Below the pieces are notes generated by a model. That model was not told where the DNA came from. It saw nothing but the letters and a program-made list of their open reading frames with translations, and searched no databases. Of a stretch of DNA of 64,000 nucleotides, positions 1 to 8,513 are shown piece by piece (positions within the stretch are counted from its first letter, which is position 1; each line of letters opens with the position of its first letter). The DNA comes from Burkholderiaceae bacterium (lineage in GTDB: Bacteria; Pseudomonadota; Gammaproteobacteria; Burkholderiales; Burkholderiaceae_C), in contig JAEUOU010000005.1 of assembly GCA_016790575.1 (NCBI GenBank), forward strand, positions 62,001-126,000. Direction: 5' to 3'. The position numbers were made by a program, and so were the translations under genes.

Positions 1-142
1 TAATGAATCGGATGCGGTCCGCATGGGCATGAAAGCCATCCAGAACCGCCAGATAGCTTTCGCCGGGGACTCCGAAAGCATGGCTGACGCCCTGGGCAAT
101 GAGACATTCGACCAACAGGTGGCCCGCCAGTGTTTGGTTCAT
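1..142 (-). CDS. Thiamine-pyrophosphate-dependent enzyme, acetolactate-synthase-like (N-terminus only)
   Basis: Reading the minus strand from the ATG at 142 gives 47 residues that run off the left edge: MNQTLAGHLLVECL, then HAFGVPGESYLAVLDG. The FGVPGESY stretch is the classic N-terminal TPP-binding signature of the acetolactate synthase/benzoylformate decarboxylase superfamily, where the Glu contacts the thiamine aminopyrimidine. No stop interrupts the frame. The gene is divergent from the lipoprotein at 249, so both promoters must lie in 143-248. The substrate cannot be told from this fragment. Confidence 0.75.
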   Translation of the reverse strand, partial: MNQTLAGHLLVECLIAQGVSHAFGVPGESYLAVLDGFHAHADRIRFI

Positions 143-248
143 GTCAGGATTGTGCCGCGAGGTGAAACCGTCGGTCGACTTACAGCTGGTTACACCTCGC
201 GGTCAGCCCGTCGCCCTCGGGCGGCGTTGTGAGATCAGGAGAATTCCC

Positions 249-1286
249 ATGCCCCCTGTCCGATCGAGGTATTTCACCGCCACAACCGCCTGCTGCGCCC
301 TGGTTGCGCTGCTCAGCGGCTGTGCCGTCACCGAACCGGACATGAGCTCGCTGCCGCCGCGCGTCATCTATGGCACCGGGGCGGTGAGTACCTACCCGAC
401 CTATCCGCCGGGCACCGTGATTTCGCCCGGCTACCCCGCAACAACCTATCCCGTTCCCGGTATCGTGGTTCCGGCGCCCGTCGATGGACCCGCGCCAGTC
501 TGGGTGCCGGGCCCGCCGCCTGGGCCTTTGGGAGAGGTCGTCGCGCCAATGCCAGGCGCCGGCTGGATCTGGGTCGGCGGTTACTGGAACTGGGACTCCC
601 GCTGGGTCTGGGTTCCCGGGCGCTGGACGGGCCCGTTCGCGCAGGCCCCGGTCTGGATTGCGCCACGTGTCGATTTCTACGGCGGCCGCCATCGCTTCCA
701 TCCGGGCTATTGGTCACGCCCCGGCAACCCGCCGGTGATTGCGCCACCCACTCATCCTCTGCGCCCCATCCATCCGGCGCCGCCGGTTGACCGCCGTCCG
801 CCGCCGTATCTGGCTCCCGCTCCGGCGCCGGCACCCCAGCATCCGCCTCCGGCAGTACGGCCGCGACCACACCCCCCCGCTCCACCGGGGCTCGTCCCGC
901 CGCCTGCAATCGTGGTGCCGCCAGCGCGGCCTGTGGGGCCGCCACAACCAGCCGTACCGCACCCGCCACCGCAGGTGCAAGAGGGAACGGACATCACCCC
1001 CGCCCCGGCACTGCCTCACCGCGCACCACGCGAGCGCCCCCCGCGCGTGGGTGTCCCCCACCCGCCATCACCCGCCGGGAGCCCGGCGTCCGGCGGTGCA
1101 AGCCCGGCCGTCCTCCCCCGCGCCCGGGCATCGGAGCCGCACGGCAGTCCGGTCACAGACCGGCGCCCGCCCCACCGGCCACCCGGGCCGGACTCCGCCA
1201 CCGAGCCCCGTCCGGGTGACCCCCGTTCCGGCGCGCGTCCCCGAGAGGATGGTCCGCACGACGGCAACGATGCGCGCCGCTATTGA
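249..1286 (+). CDS. Proline-rich WXXGXW-repeat lipoprotein
   Basis: This 345-residue protein starts at the ATG preceded by AGGAG at good spacing. It has a lipoprotein signal peptide with lipobox LSGC (Cys25), so it is probably anchored in the outer membrane or facing the periplasm. Around residues 100-125 are aromatic repeats WVGGYWNW and WVWVPGRW, which match the YXWXXGXW (BcpO-related) repeat family of beta- and gammaproteobacteria. From about residue 165 to the end the protein is almost entirely Pro/Ala/Arg-rich and probably disordered. Its stop overlaps the convergent MFS gene by 7 bp. No enzymatic function can be assigned; the WXXGXW family is uncharacterised. Confidence 0.72.
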   Translation: MPPVRSRYFTATTACCALVALLSGCAVTEPDMSSLPPRVIYGTGAVSTYPTYPPGTVISPGYPATTYPVPGIVVPAPVDGPAPVWVPGPPPGPLGEVVAPMPGAGWIWVGGYWNWDSRWVWVPGRWTGPFAQAPVWIAPRVDFYGGRHRFHPGYWSRPGNPPVIAPPTHPLRPIHPAPPVDRRPPPYLAPAPAPAPQHPPPAVRPRPHPPAPPGLVPPPAIVVPPARPVGPPQPAVPHPPPQVQEGTDITPAPALPHRAPRERPPRVGVPHPPSPAGSPASGGASPAVLPRARASEPHGSPVTDRRPPHRPPGPDSATEPRPGDPRSGARPREDGPHDGNDARRY

Positions 1287-2518
1287 CTCGCCCTCGCACC
1301 AGGCGTGCGCCGTCCTACCCCGAGAGCCGCGCCGACACTAAGCAACAGCACCAGTGCCGCGCCGGCCAGTGTGGCGGCGTACCAGCCCCGGTCCATGAAC
1401 AGGCCAAAAACCAGCGGCGAAACCGCAAAGCCCACATCCAGCCCCGAATAGACCAGGCCGTACACCCGTCCGGTCGCGCCTTTCGGGGTCGCCTTCTTGA
1501 TCATCATGTCGCGGCTCGGGCCGCCGATACCCACCGCAAAACCGGTTGCGGCCAGCACCGCCATGGTTCCCTGGCCACCGAGCAGACCCGTGGCGCACAA
1601 GGCCAGCAATGCGGCCGCGGCCGTCATGCACAAGGCCACGACCCGATCGCTGCGGTTTGGCATCCGCGCTGCGACATACCCACCGACCAGCATGCCCAAC
1701 GCACCGCAGAGCATGTAGGCTGTCAGCGTCAGCGTCGCCGCCTCGAAGCTCACACCGTGCAGCGCCTTGAGGATGGCCACGGAAAAGCTCTGCACCACCG
1801 CCAGCGTCATGGTTGACAGCAAAAAGAAGCCGAAACACCACCACACCACCGGCAGTTTCATGAATGCCAGGTCACTGCCAGGCGCCGCGTCCGGCGCGCG
1901 CGTCACCACCTCGGTACGCAGACGTTCGCGGTGCACCCACATCACCACCAAAACCACCGCGTACAGGCCCGCCGCAGCCCCATAGGCCATCCGCCAGCCC
2001 GCGAGCGCGCCGATGCCCACCAGGAATACCGGTGCCAACGCCCAGCCGAGGTTGCCCGTCAGTCCGTGGGCACTGAACGCATAACCCAGGCGGGGCGCCG
2101 AAACCCGCTGGTTCAGGATCGTGAAGTCCACGGGGTGGAAAGCGCAGTTGCCCAACCCCGCCAGAACCGCCACCAACATCAGGCCGGCGTAACTGGTGGA
2201 AACCGCCGCCGCCAGACAGGCCATCAGAAACAGCGTCAACGAAACAAACAGAACCCGCCGCGCACCCAGCCGATCGACAACAAAACCCGCCGTTGCCTGT
2301 CCCGCACCGGAGACGACAAAAAACACCGTCATCAGAAAACCCAGCTGGGAATAGCTGAGGCCGTATTCCTTCATGAACACCGGAAACAGCGGCGGCAACA
2401 ACAAATGGCCGAAGTGCGAGCTCGCATGGGCCAGACCCACCAATCCGATGACGGTGGCGTCCTGGCGCAGGGGGATCTCGCGCGGCGGCGCGGGGTGGCT
2501 TTGGGTAGCGATGGTCAT
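1280..2518 (-). CDS. MFS transporter, fosmidomycin-resistance-like
   Basis: This 412-residue inner-membrane protein has about twelve hydrophobic segments in two halves. The segment after TM2 (GFVVDRLGARRVLF) is the MFS motif-A loop. The N-terminal text (HASSHFGHLLLPPLFPVF, YGLSYSQLGFLMTVFF) resembles the Fsr-type branch of MFS drug exporters. The ATG at 2518 is preferred over upstream starts because the upstream residues are not membrane-like and conserved sequence begins after it. The stop codon overlaps the convergent lipoprotein gene. The substrate is unknown, and efflux is inferred from family only. Confidence 0.8.
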   Translation of the reverse strand: MTIATQSHPAPPREIPLRQDATVIGLVGLAHASSHFGHLLLPPLFPVFMKEYGLSYSQLGFLMTVFFVVSGAGQATAGFVVDRLGARRVLFVSLTLFLMACLAAAVSTSYAGLMLVAVLAGLGNCAFHPVDFTILNQRVSAPRLGYAFSAHGLTGNLGWALAPVFLVGIGALAGWRMAYGAAAGLYAVVLVVMWVHRERLRTEVVTRAPDAAPGSDLAFMKLPVVWWCFGFFLLSTMTLAVVQSFSVAILKALHGVSFEAATLTLTAYMLCGALGMLVGGYVAARMPNRSDRVVALCMTAAAALLALCATGLLGGQGTMAVLAATGFAVGIGGPSRDMMIKKATPKGATGRVYGLVYSGLDVGFAVSPLVFGLFMDRGWYAATLAGAALVLLLSVGAALGVGRRTPGARASQ

Positions 2519-2665
2519 TGGCCAATGGTAGGGGGATTCGCCGAAACGTGCTGTTGACGAGCCCGTCCGCGCAAGGAAACTGATCCGGGGCACGTTGCGA
2601 ATCGCCACCCGCTGGCACGCCTTTCATCATCACCGCCGCCGGCTCTGCCCCGGTGTGGAGGGGGC

Positions 2666-3667
2666 TCACGAAGGTGGCAGCAACTGCCCGCGCAAAAGCA
2701 GCGCGACGGTGCGCACCAGCAAATAGACAATGACCAGACTGGCCACCCCCAGAGCAATCTGCGCGACAACCGGCGGCCAGCTGCCACGGTGTACAGCCTC
2801 GACCGTGGTGCCGGAAAACGCCGCCAAAGGAAACGAGAACGACCAGAATCCGGCGTTGAAGGGCACCTCGCTCCAGTATCGCCAGCGGGTCAGCACCGCC
2901 AGCACCGGCCCGCTGGCCACCCCCAGCATCACCATCATCGCGTCCGCGGGCAATGACGGCCACAAGGTAACAACGGCCAACGACCCCACACTCGCTGGCG
3001 CCATCTCGATCCCCAGTGTCGGCCGCAAGGCAAGAGGCAAGGGGCCGGCAAACAAGCGGTTCAGGATACGCATCTCCAGGAGTGCCCAGGCTCCGAACCC
3101 CATGCCCATCAGCAATGCCGCCCAACCGTGTTGCCCCAATGCTTGCAGCGCCATGGCACCCACAAAACCGCCCGGCACGGTCGGCAGATACAACGCAGGC
3201 GTTATCCATTCCGGCGGTGTGCGGCCTGTGGAGAGGTCGGCGACCACATGCCAGGCCATCACAGCCTGGCCCGCCAGCACCAGAATCGCCAACGGAAGCA
3301 GCGCTGGTTGCCAGGCCGGCCAGCGCACGGCGACCAAGGCCACCGCCATCATCGTCGCCACCGGCAGCAGGGCCAGCAAGGCTCCTTGCACGGGATGGCG
3401 CCACTCCTGCATCAGCACCGTGCCGTGGCGCGCGAGCTTGGCCAGCCACAAAACCAACAGCAAAGCCAGGAGCGCAAGGGCGACGTGAAGCAGTGCGTTG
3501 GCGACCGCGAGTGCCTCCTCCACACCGGTGCGACCGAACCGCGACCACGCGCCGGCCAGACCAAGCAGTCCCAGGGGCATGCCGAACAATGCCGGGTGCA
3601 GGCGTGCGAGCCACGGGCGAACCAGAGGTCCGTTCGTCTCTGCGGGCAATCGGCTTGCGTTTCTCAT
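2666..3667 (-). CDS. TDT-family transporter (SLAC1/TehA-like)
   Basis: This 333-residue protein has about ten transmembrane helices. Features typical of the tellurite-resistance/dicarboxylate transporter (TDT) family, which includes TehA, SLAC1 channels and yeast sulfite exporters, are HPALFGMPLGLLGLAGAW near the N-terminus and PFNAGFWSFSFPLAAFS near residue 280. The ATG at 3667 is chosen; the codon before it is an in-frame TTG. It lies upstream of the MFS gene on the same strand with a 147-bp gap. The substrate (sulfite, C4-dicarboxylate or anion) is not decided by sequence. Confidence 0.8.
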   Translation of the reverse strand: MRNASRLPAETNGPLVRPWLARLHPALFGMPLGLLGLAGAWSRFGRTGVEEALAVANALLHVALALLALLLVLWLAKLARHGTVLMQEWRHPVQGALLALLPVATMMAVALVAVRWPAWQPALLPLAILVLAGQAVMAWHVVADLSTGRTPPEWITPALYLPTVPGGFVGAMALQALGQHGWAALLMGMGFGAWALLEMRILNRLFAGPLPLALRPTLGIEMAPASVGSLAVVTLWPSLPADAMMVMLGVASGPVLAVLTRWRYWSEVPFNAGFWSFSFPLAAFSGTTVEAVHRGSWPPVVAQIALGVASLVIVYLLVRTVALLLRGQLLPPS

Positions 3668-3799
3668 CAACGGCGCAGTCTAGACCGGCAGGCGGTTAGG
3701 CCGAGTGGCATTCGCCGGGTTCCTGATGTCGGTCAAGCGTATGCCGACAGCCCCTCCAGGCGGGTGGCCCCTGACAGCGGGCCAGCTGCCACTCTTTAC

Positions 3800-3846
3800 A
3801 TAAAAACCGGCAATATCCAGCGCAAAAGCGTCTTGTAATGCTCTCG
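3800..3846 (-). repeat. Dispersed ~45-bp repeat, copy 1 (degenerate)
   Basis: The segment reads AAAAACCGGCAATATCCAGC then GCAAAAGCG on the plus strand. This is a diverged reverse copy of the repeat family whose core is CCTTTTTACGCTGGGTA. It sits between the LuxR gene and the TDT transporter, in the region that must hold the transporter promoter. Confidence 0.55.
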
Positions 3847-3934
3847 TTTTCATACTGCGAATCCGGCTCCCACCGTCGCCCGGTCCGGCGCGCGCGGACT
3901 GCGGCACAGGCCGGAGCAACGCTCGCTGCCGGCT

Positions 3935-4987
3935 TCAGCGCAGCGCGGCGGCCTGCAGGGCTCGGCCCACGGCGGCGCGGTCGTGCACGTTCAGCCGCGC
4001 GAAAACCTGTTTGACGTGATAACTCGCCGTGTTCGGGGTGACGTGCAGCTCCCGGGCGATGGCCACATTGCTCAAACCTTGCGCCAGCAGCAATGCCACC
4101 TGGCGCTGTTTGGGGGAAAGCCCCAGGTCGGCGGCGCTGGCCGTCAGTCGCAATGGCTCAGCGGACAGGCGGGAAACGATCAGGCCCCGCGCCAGCTGGC
4201 CCTGGGCGCCCTCCAGCTGGTGCCGTCGAAAGGCAAAGCTGCCCCAGGCGGTTTCGGTCCGGTGCACCGCGTTCGGCGACGCCTCGACCGCCTCCAGCAC
4301 CGCGGCGACAAAACGTGGCAGCGAATGCGTTTCGTGCAGCGCCGTGGCCGGTGTAATGGCATTGCCTTCGGCCATGCGGACCAGCCGACCCCAGGCTGCA
4401 TCGGCAAAAAGCACCTGCCCGAAGGAGTCGAAAACCGCCAGCCCCTCTTCCGCCGATTGCGCCAGCGTGGCCGCTTCCACCGACGGGCTGGGCGTCGCCA
4501 GCGCCGCTCCGAGGTAGTGCAAGACCTCCAGCAAGTGCTCGGCATCGCTGTCCGTGAACGGCCCGGAGCCGGCACCACGGTACAGGCTGAGCTGCCCGAT
4601 CACCCGCGAGCCGGCACGCACGATGGCGTACAGGAAATGCTCGACCTCCAGCGGCTTGAGGACTTCACGGTAATAGTCAAGCTGCCGCTCGGCGTCAGAA
4701 ACACTGCGGCGGCTGACCGCGCTTGCTGCCGCCACACGCGCCAGATAGTGCCGGCGAAACTGCGCGTCGTTGTGCTTGTCGTGGTAGCGGGCCTGCACAT
4801 CGGGAGGCAACAGGCGCTCGGCATACAGGTTGGTGATGTTGCCACCGGCATCGCAGAAGAAAAACGCGGCATGGTCGGCACGGACCACCTCCCGCAAGAC
4901 CGGCAGCAGCGAGGGCAGCACCAGCGGCGCGGGCAAACCCAGCTGGCTGAGCTGGCGCAGCGTGATCCGCGCGGTTGATCGGGTCAT
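3935..4987 (-). CDS. LuxR-family transcriptional regulator
   Basis: This 350-residue regulator has a C-terminal LuxR/GerE helix-turn-helix at about 285-345: LSPKQRQVALLLAQGLSN, then ELHVTPNTASYHVKQVF. The N-terminal ~270 residues resemble no domain I can name firmly; a GAF/PAS-like fold is possible. There is no receiver domain. The start at 4987 overlaps the protease stop as ATGA, so the two are probably translationally coupled. It is the last gene of a same-strand cluster with a haloperoxidase, a protease and a cyclase-like gene, and may regulate that cluster; this is inference. Confidence 0.8.
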   Translation of the reverse strand: MTRSTARITLRQLSQLGLPAPLVLPSLLPVLREVVRADHAAFFFCDAGGNITNLYAERLLPPDVQARYHDKHNDAQFRRHYLARVAAASAVSRRSVSDAERQLDYYREVLKPLEVEHFLYAIVRAGSRVIGQLSLYRGAGSGPFTDSDAEHLLEVLHYLGAALATPSPSVEAATLAQSAEEGLAVFDSFGQVLFADAAWGRLVRMAEGNAITPATALHETHSLPRFVAAVLEAVEASPNAVHRTETAWGSFAFRRHQLEGAQGQLARGLIVSRLSAEPLRLTASAADLGLSPKQRQVALLLAQGLSNVAIARELHVTPNTASYHVKQVFARLNVHDRAAVGRALQAAALR

Positions 4988-7179
4988 GGCACGACCTTTC
5001 CCACCCGCGCGGTCGGTCCGCTGGCCCCGATTTGCCCGCGCACCCACGTGAGCGACTTGCCGGCGGCCAGCTGGTTCGCCAGCCACCGCGCCGCCTGCGG
5101 GGCGGCCAGGCTGGTCCCGTTGGCCCGCACCATGACCCCGCTGTGGTTGCCCATGACCCGCATGCCGTGCGCCCACCGCAAGGGATCGACCAGCGCGGAA
5201 AAGTCGGCAAAGCGCGGCGGGTTGTGTGGGCGCCCCGCAGATGAATAGACACTGGGCTGCGCCGCCGCGGGCGTACCGTCCTGATCCCGCGCGCGCAGCG
5301 CCGTCACCACAAAAGGCCGGGCGCCGTGGGCGACGTGCGTGAAGGTGGCCTCGTCGGTCAGCTCGCCGCCCGACCGCACCCGCAACCGCGCCTGCTGCCC
5401 GCGCGAGGCGCCGACCACGCTGTCGTCGCGTTCCACCCACAGGTCCAGGGCGAGTGGCGGGTGCGACAGCCGGGTGACTTCCACTTCAAGCTGCCACTCG
5501 CCGGCCGGCGCCTCGGGGTGGCGGGAGGATATCTGCGTTGCCGCCACCATCACCAGCGCCATGGCCTTGGTGGTGGACTGCGGCACCCGGTTCAGTGCCA
5601 TGACCCCGGCAATGACCTCGCCGGATCCATCCGAAAGCCAGCTCGAACCCGGCAAGGACACCGACAGGTCGCCGCCTTGGGTGCTGCTGCCCGGCTTCCA
5701 CAGGCGCACGACAAGCTGCTCGCCGTCGGCGAGGCGGCGATCGAACCACAGCTCCAGCGCCGTTTCATGCTGTTTGTCGGGCGGAACCCGCAATCCGAAT
5801 CGCGCTTTCCCGCCCGCGCTCAAGGTCGCGCGGCCGTGAATACCGCCCGGCAGGATCCGCGAGTCATCGTCCGCATCGCGTTCGCTGCCATGGCTGTTCC
5901 CCGCCGCCAGCACCAGGGCCAGGTCCGCACCGTAGTGGTCGCACATTTCGTCCATGGCGCATTCCAGAATGCCGGTTCCGTCATGGGGCCCGGTCTGCGA
6001 GCCATAGCTGACGTTCACCACCAGCGGCGGCGGCGCCTCGCCAGCCGCGGTGTTGGCCCGAAAACTCCAGGCCCAGCCCAGCAGATACCGCAACGCATCC
6101 AGCAGGTGGGGCGCCAGCCAGCGGCCGGATGACACCTGGGTCTGCTCGCGGGGCAACTGCACCACCGCCAGCGGGGCAGCGGCCGCGGCGTCGTCACCGG
6201 CACAGACGGTGGGCTGCCAACTCTCGCCTTCGCCGGGCAACACCCCGCCCATCGGCAAGGCCGGCGCGGTGCTGCGCCCGGCCAGCAGGCCCAGCACCGC
6301 CGCACCATGGCTGGCACGCGGACGCAGCGAGGCAAACCGCCCGTTCGCGACGGCGGCGCGTTCCCAGGCGTCGGCCAGGTCCTGCTCGTCGGTTCCGGCG
6401 TTCAGCGCCCCGGCCAGGGCGTTCAGATCGGACTGGAAGCATTGCGTGCCGTAAGGAAAGCCGTGGGGCACCGCACGGGGCTGGGGCGCGATGACCGACT
6501 GGTCCCACAGCACCGCCACGCGGGTTGCGCAGGTCACGGGGTCGGCGCGCAAGGCCGCATGAAAGAAGGGGCAGGTATCTTCCACCGAGGCCAGCAGAAC
6601 CTCTGGCACCTCGCGGACGGGGCCGGGGAAAGCGGTTCCTTCCGGGGCCCGGTCCGGGCAGAAGTCACCCCGCGAATGCCCCAGCTGCACGCGCCGGATG
6701 GGGGATTGCCGGATCAGCCGCAGCAAGCGCTCCGCGATGACTTGCCCGATCCGCTTGCGCTCGTCGGCGCTCGGTTCGGTCTCTTGCCAGCCCGCCGCAG
6801 GCACCGGCTCGCCGCCACCGGCGCTCGCGCCCACGGCCGCCGCGACATCCAGCCGCAGGGTGACATAACGGGTGCCCGCCGGATTTTTGCCAGGGTACGG
6901 GGCAAAGTAGGCCGCCGGGACATAGCCCTTCAGCGGATGCTGGTTTGATCGGTTCAGTGATTCGAAGAACGCTGCCGAATCCTTGTCGCCCAGGGGCGTC
7001 TCCAGCTCGGCGATCAGGTTCAGCACACCGGGGAACTGGCCGCCGCGTCCGAAGCCGCGAAGTTCCGTCGCAAGCGCCCACAGCACATAGGGATCGATGT
7101 CGTAGTCCGCAAAGACTGCGGTCCACTGCGGGATATCCAGCCAACCGGCGCTCGGGGCGGAGGAAGTGTTGCCGGGCAT
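4984..7179 (-). CDS. S8 family serine peptidase (subtilisin-like)
   Basis: This 731-residue protein carries the subtilase motifs in order: probable Asp near 222 (VLWDQS), His near 291 (SHGAAVLG), oxyanion Asn near 428 (AAGNSHG) and catalytic Ser near 687 (NGTSLAAPQAAR). A long insert between the Asn and Ser motifs (about 440-670) reads as beta-rich and contains FGLRVPPDKQ. No signal peptide or propeptide is obvious, so it may act in the cytoplasm or use another export route. The ATG at 7179 has GTGAGG upstream and lies 7 bp after the haloperoxidase stop. The cleaved substrate is unknown; the adjacent haloperoxidase with its repeat tail is one candidate. Confidence 0.85.
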   Translation of the reverse strand: MPGNTSSAPSAGWLDIPQWTAVFADYDIDPYVLWALATELRGFGRGGQFPGVLNLIAELETPLGDKDSAAFFESLNRSNQHPLKGYVPAAYFAPYPGKNPAGTRYVTLRLDVAAAVGASAGGGEPVPAAGWQETEPSADERKRIGQVIAERLLRLIRQSPIRRVQLGHSRGDFCPDRAPEGTAFPGPVREVPEVLLASVEDTCPFFHAALRADPVTCATRVAVLWDQSVIAPQPRAVPHGFPYGTQCFQSDLNALAGALNAGTDEQDLADAWERAAVANGRFASLRPRASHGAAVLGLLAGRSTAPALPMGGVLPGEGESWQPTVCAGDDAAAAAPLAVVQLPREQTQVSSGRWLAPHLLDALRYLLGWAWSFRANTAAGEAPPPLVVNVSYGSQTGPHDGTGILECAMDEMCDHYGADLALVLAAGNSHGSERDADDDSRILPGGIHGRATLSAGGKARFGLRVPPDKQHETALELWFDRRLADGEQLVVRLWKPGSSTQGGDLSVSLPGSSWLSDGSGEVIAGVMALNRVPQSTTKAMALVMVAATQISSRHPEAPAGEWQLEVEVTRLSHPPLALDLWVERDDSVVGASRGQQARLRVRSGGELTDEATFTHVAHGARPFVVTALRARDQDGTPAAAQPSVYSSAGRPHNPPRFADFSALVDPLRWAHGMRVMGNHSGVMVRANGTSLAAPQAARWLANQLAAGKSLTWVRGQIGASGPTARVGKVVP

Positions 7180-7186
7180 GGCGGCC

Positions 7187-8449
7187 TCACGACCACTCGG
7201 CCCGGGCCAGGCGCCAGACCGTCGGCAACAGCCCGGTGCCCGTGCCATCCACCACCGCGCTGCGGTGCAGGCCGGCAACGCGCTGTGCGGCGTGCGAGGT
7301 CGTCAGATGCCCCGGCGTGCCACCGACGTCCCCAAACGATTCGCTGCGGTCAAAGGCTTTGTCAAGGTAATCGTCGGTCAAGGTGTCGCTGTGGCCGTTG
7401 AAGTGCCGCACATCCCACCCCGTCGCGCCACCCCATGCGTCCTTCTCCGCGCAGCGGTGCTGCAGATACTCACACACCGTCTCTGCCACCAGCCGCCCTG
7501 CGGTGGCGTCGATGGGGAAATGCACACCGGCAATCACCCGGTTGTTCGATATCCGCGCCGCCAGGCGCTGCAACTGGGTTTCCAGGGCGGTCGGTTCTTT
7601 ATCCGCCCCGACCCGGCTCTGGCCGGTGACCATTTGCAACATGCGGGCGACCACAAAGGCCTCGGTGGCATGGCCGCTCGGAAAGGCGGCGAAACGCCGG
7701 GCGTTGATGATGGGCTGGATGCCCGGCGAATAGTCCACCGGCCGCGGGCAGGCCAGGTGGTGTTTGGTCGGCTGGTTCAGGTAAGAGGCCAGCGCCAGCG
7801 CCAGCGACACCAGTTGCAGCGTGTGCGGGTGGGTGGTGGGGTTGAGGTCGAGCACGGCGCTCCAGTACTGCAGCGGCACCCCGATCTGGGTGAGGATCTC
7901 TTGCGCCCGCTCGGGCCGCAACTCGGCCCAGCGGTTGACCGCATTCAGCTGCCGCACGAAATGCGCGTGCCTGGGCCGCTGCAGGCTGTAGAGCAGATAC
8001 GGGGTGGACTGCACCGCCTTCCCGTTCGCCAGCCCGCTCAGGCCGGTCTGCAGGTGAAAGATGCTGATCCGCTCTTCTTTTGCGCTGACCACAAAGCGCA
8101 GCGGCTCGATCAGTTCGGCCAGCAGGTTTTCGTGCCGTATCTCGGCCGACCAGCGGGTCAGCCGCGTGCTGTCATCCACCGGCGGCATGTCGGTGGCGGA
8201 TGCTGCGCCCCACAGCGCGCGGGCCGGATCAAACGCCAGGGCATCGTCGCCATGCGGCTGCATCAAGGCTTCGCGGTTGGTCATCAGGCCCACGGAAAAG
8301 CCGGGGTCGGCACCCGGCAGCAGGCTTGCCGCCGGGCTGATACCCGCGATGCCCTGGATGCCTTGAATCCCTTGAATGCCCTGGATCCCCTGGATGCCCT
8401 GTATCCCCTGAATGCCCTGGATGCCCTGAATCCCTTGCAACGCGCTCAT
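7187..8449 (-). CDS. Vanadium-dependent haloperoxidase-like PAP2 superfamily protein with Gln-Gly-Ile repeats
   Basis: This 420-residue protein has the three vanadate/phosphate-binding motifs of vanadium haloperoxidases and PAP2 phosphatases: K-x6-RP near 229 (KHHLACPRP), PSGHATE near 255, and RVIAGVHFPID near 302-312 with the His expected to bind the cofactor. By family it would oxidise halides with peroxide or hydrolyse phosphate; sequence alone cannot choose. Residues 5-34 are ten perfect Gln-Gly-Ile units, a collagen-like Gly-X-Y register, followed by AGI. No standard signal peptide is seen. The ATG at 8449 has GGGGCGATGAC upstream; a longer frame would only translate the terminator hairpin. 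It lies 7 bp before the protease gene. Confidence 0.85.
   Translation of the reverse strand: MSALQGIQGIQGIQGIQGIQGIQGIQGIQGIQGIAGISPAASLLPGADPGFSVGLMTNREALMQPHGDDALAFDPARALWGAASATDMPPVDDSTRLTRWSAEIRHENLLAELIEPLRFVVSAKEERISIFHLQTGLSGLANGKAVQSTPYLLYSLQRPRHAHFVRQLNAVNRWAELRPERAQEILTQIGVPLQYWSAVLDLNPTTHPHTLQLVSLALALASYLNQPTKHHLACPRPVDYSPGIQPIINARRFAAFPSGHATEAFVVARMLQMVTGQSRVGADKEPTALETQLQRLAARISNNRVIAGVHFPIDATAGRLVAETVCEYLQHRCAEKDAWGGATGWDVRHFNGHSDTLTDDYLDKAFDRSESFGDVGGTPGHLTTSHAAQRVAGLHRSAVVDGTGTGLLPTVWRLARAEWS
8348..8437 (-). repeat. Ten 9-bp tandem units coding Gln-Gly-Ile
   Basis: Ten units of the pattern CARGGSATH encode (QGI)10 at the N-terminus of the haloperoxidase-like protein. Third-codon positions differ between units (CAA/CAG, GGC/GGG, ATA/ATC/ATT), so the peptide repeat is kept while the DNA has drifted. 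That suggests selection on the protein rather than fresh slippage. Confidence 0.9.
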
Positions 8450-8471
8450 GTCATCGCCCCTTTCAGCCAAC

Positions 8472-8498
8472 AAAAAAAAGCGCCGACACCGTGCCGGC
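8472..8498 (-). terminator. Intrinsic terminator between cyclase-like and haloperoxidase genes
   Basis: On the minus strand the sequence GCCGGCACGGTGTCGGC forms a hairpin (one mismatch) followed by a run of eight T. It starts 16 bp after the cyclase-like stop and ends 23 bp before the haloperoxidase start. It would end transcription of the cyclase-like gene or act as a partial terminator inside a longer operon. Confidence 0.75.
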
Positions 8499-8513
8499 AA
8501 CCCTCGTTTTCAC

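Noticed and set aside
8348-8437. Short tandem repeats considered as a CRISPR-like array
   Set aside because: The units are 9 bp, contiguous, without spacers and in frame with codon-position drift; they code a peptide repeat.
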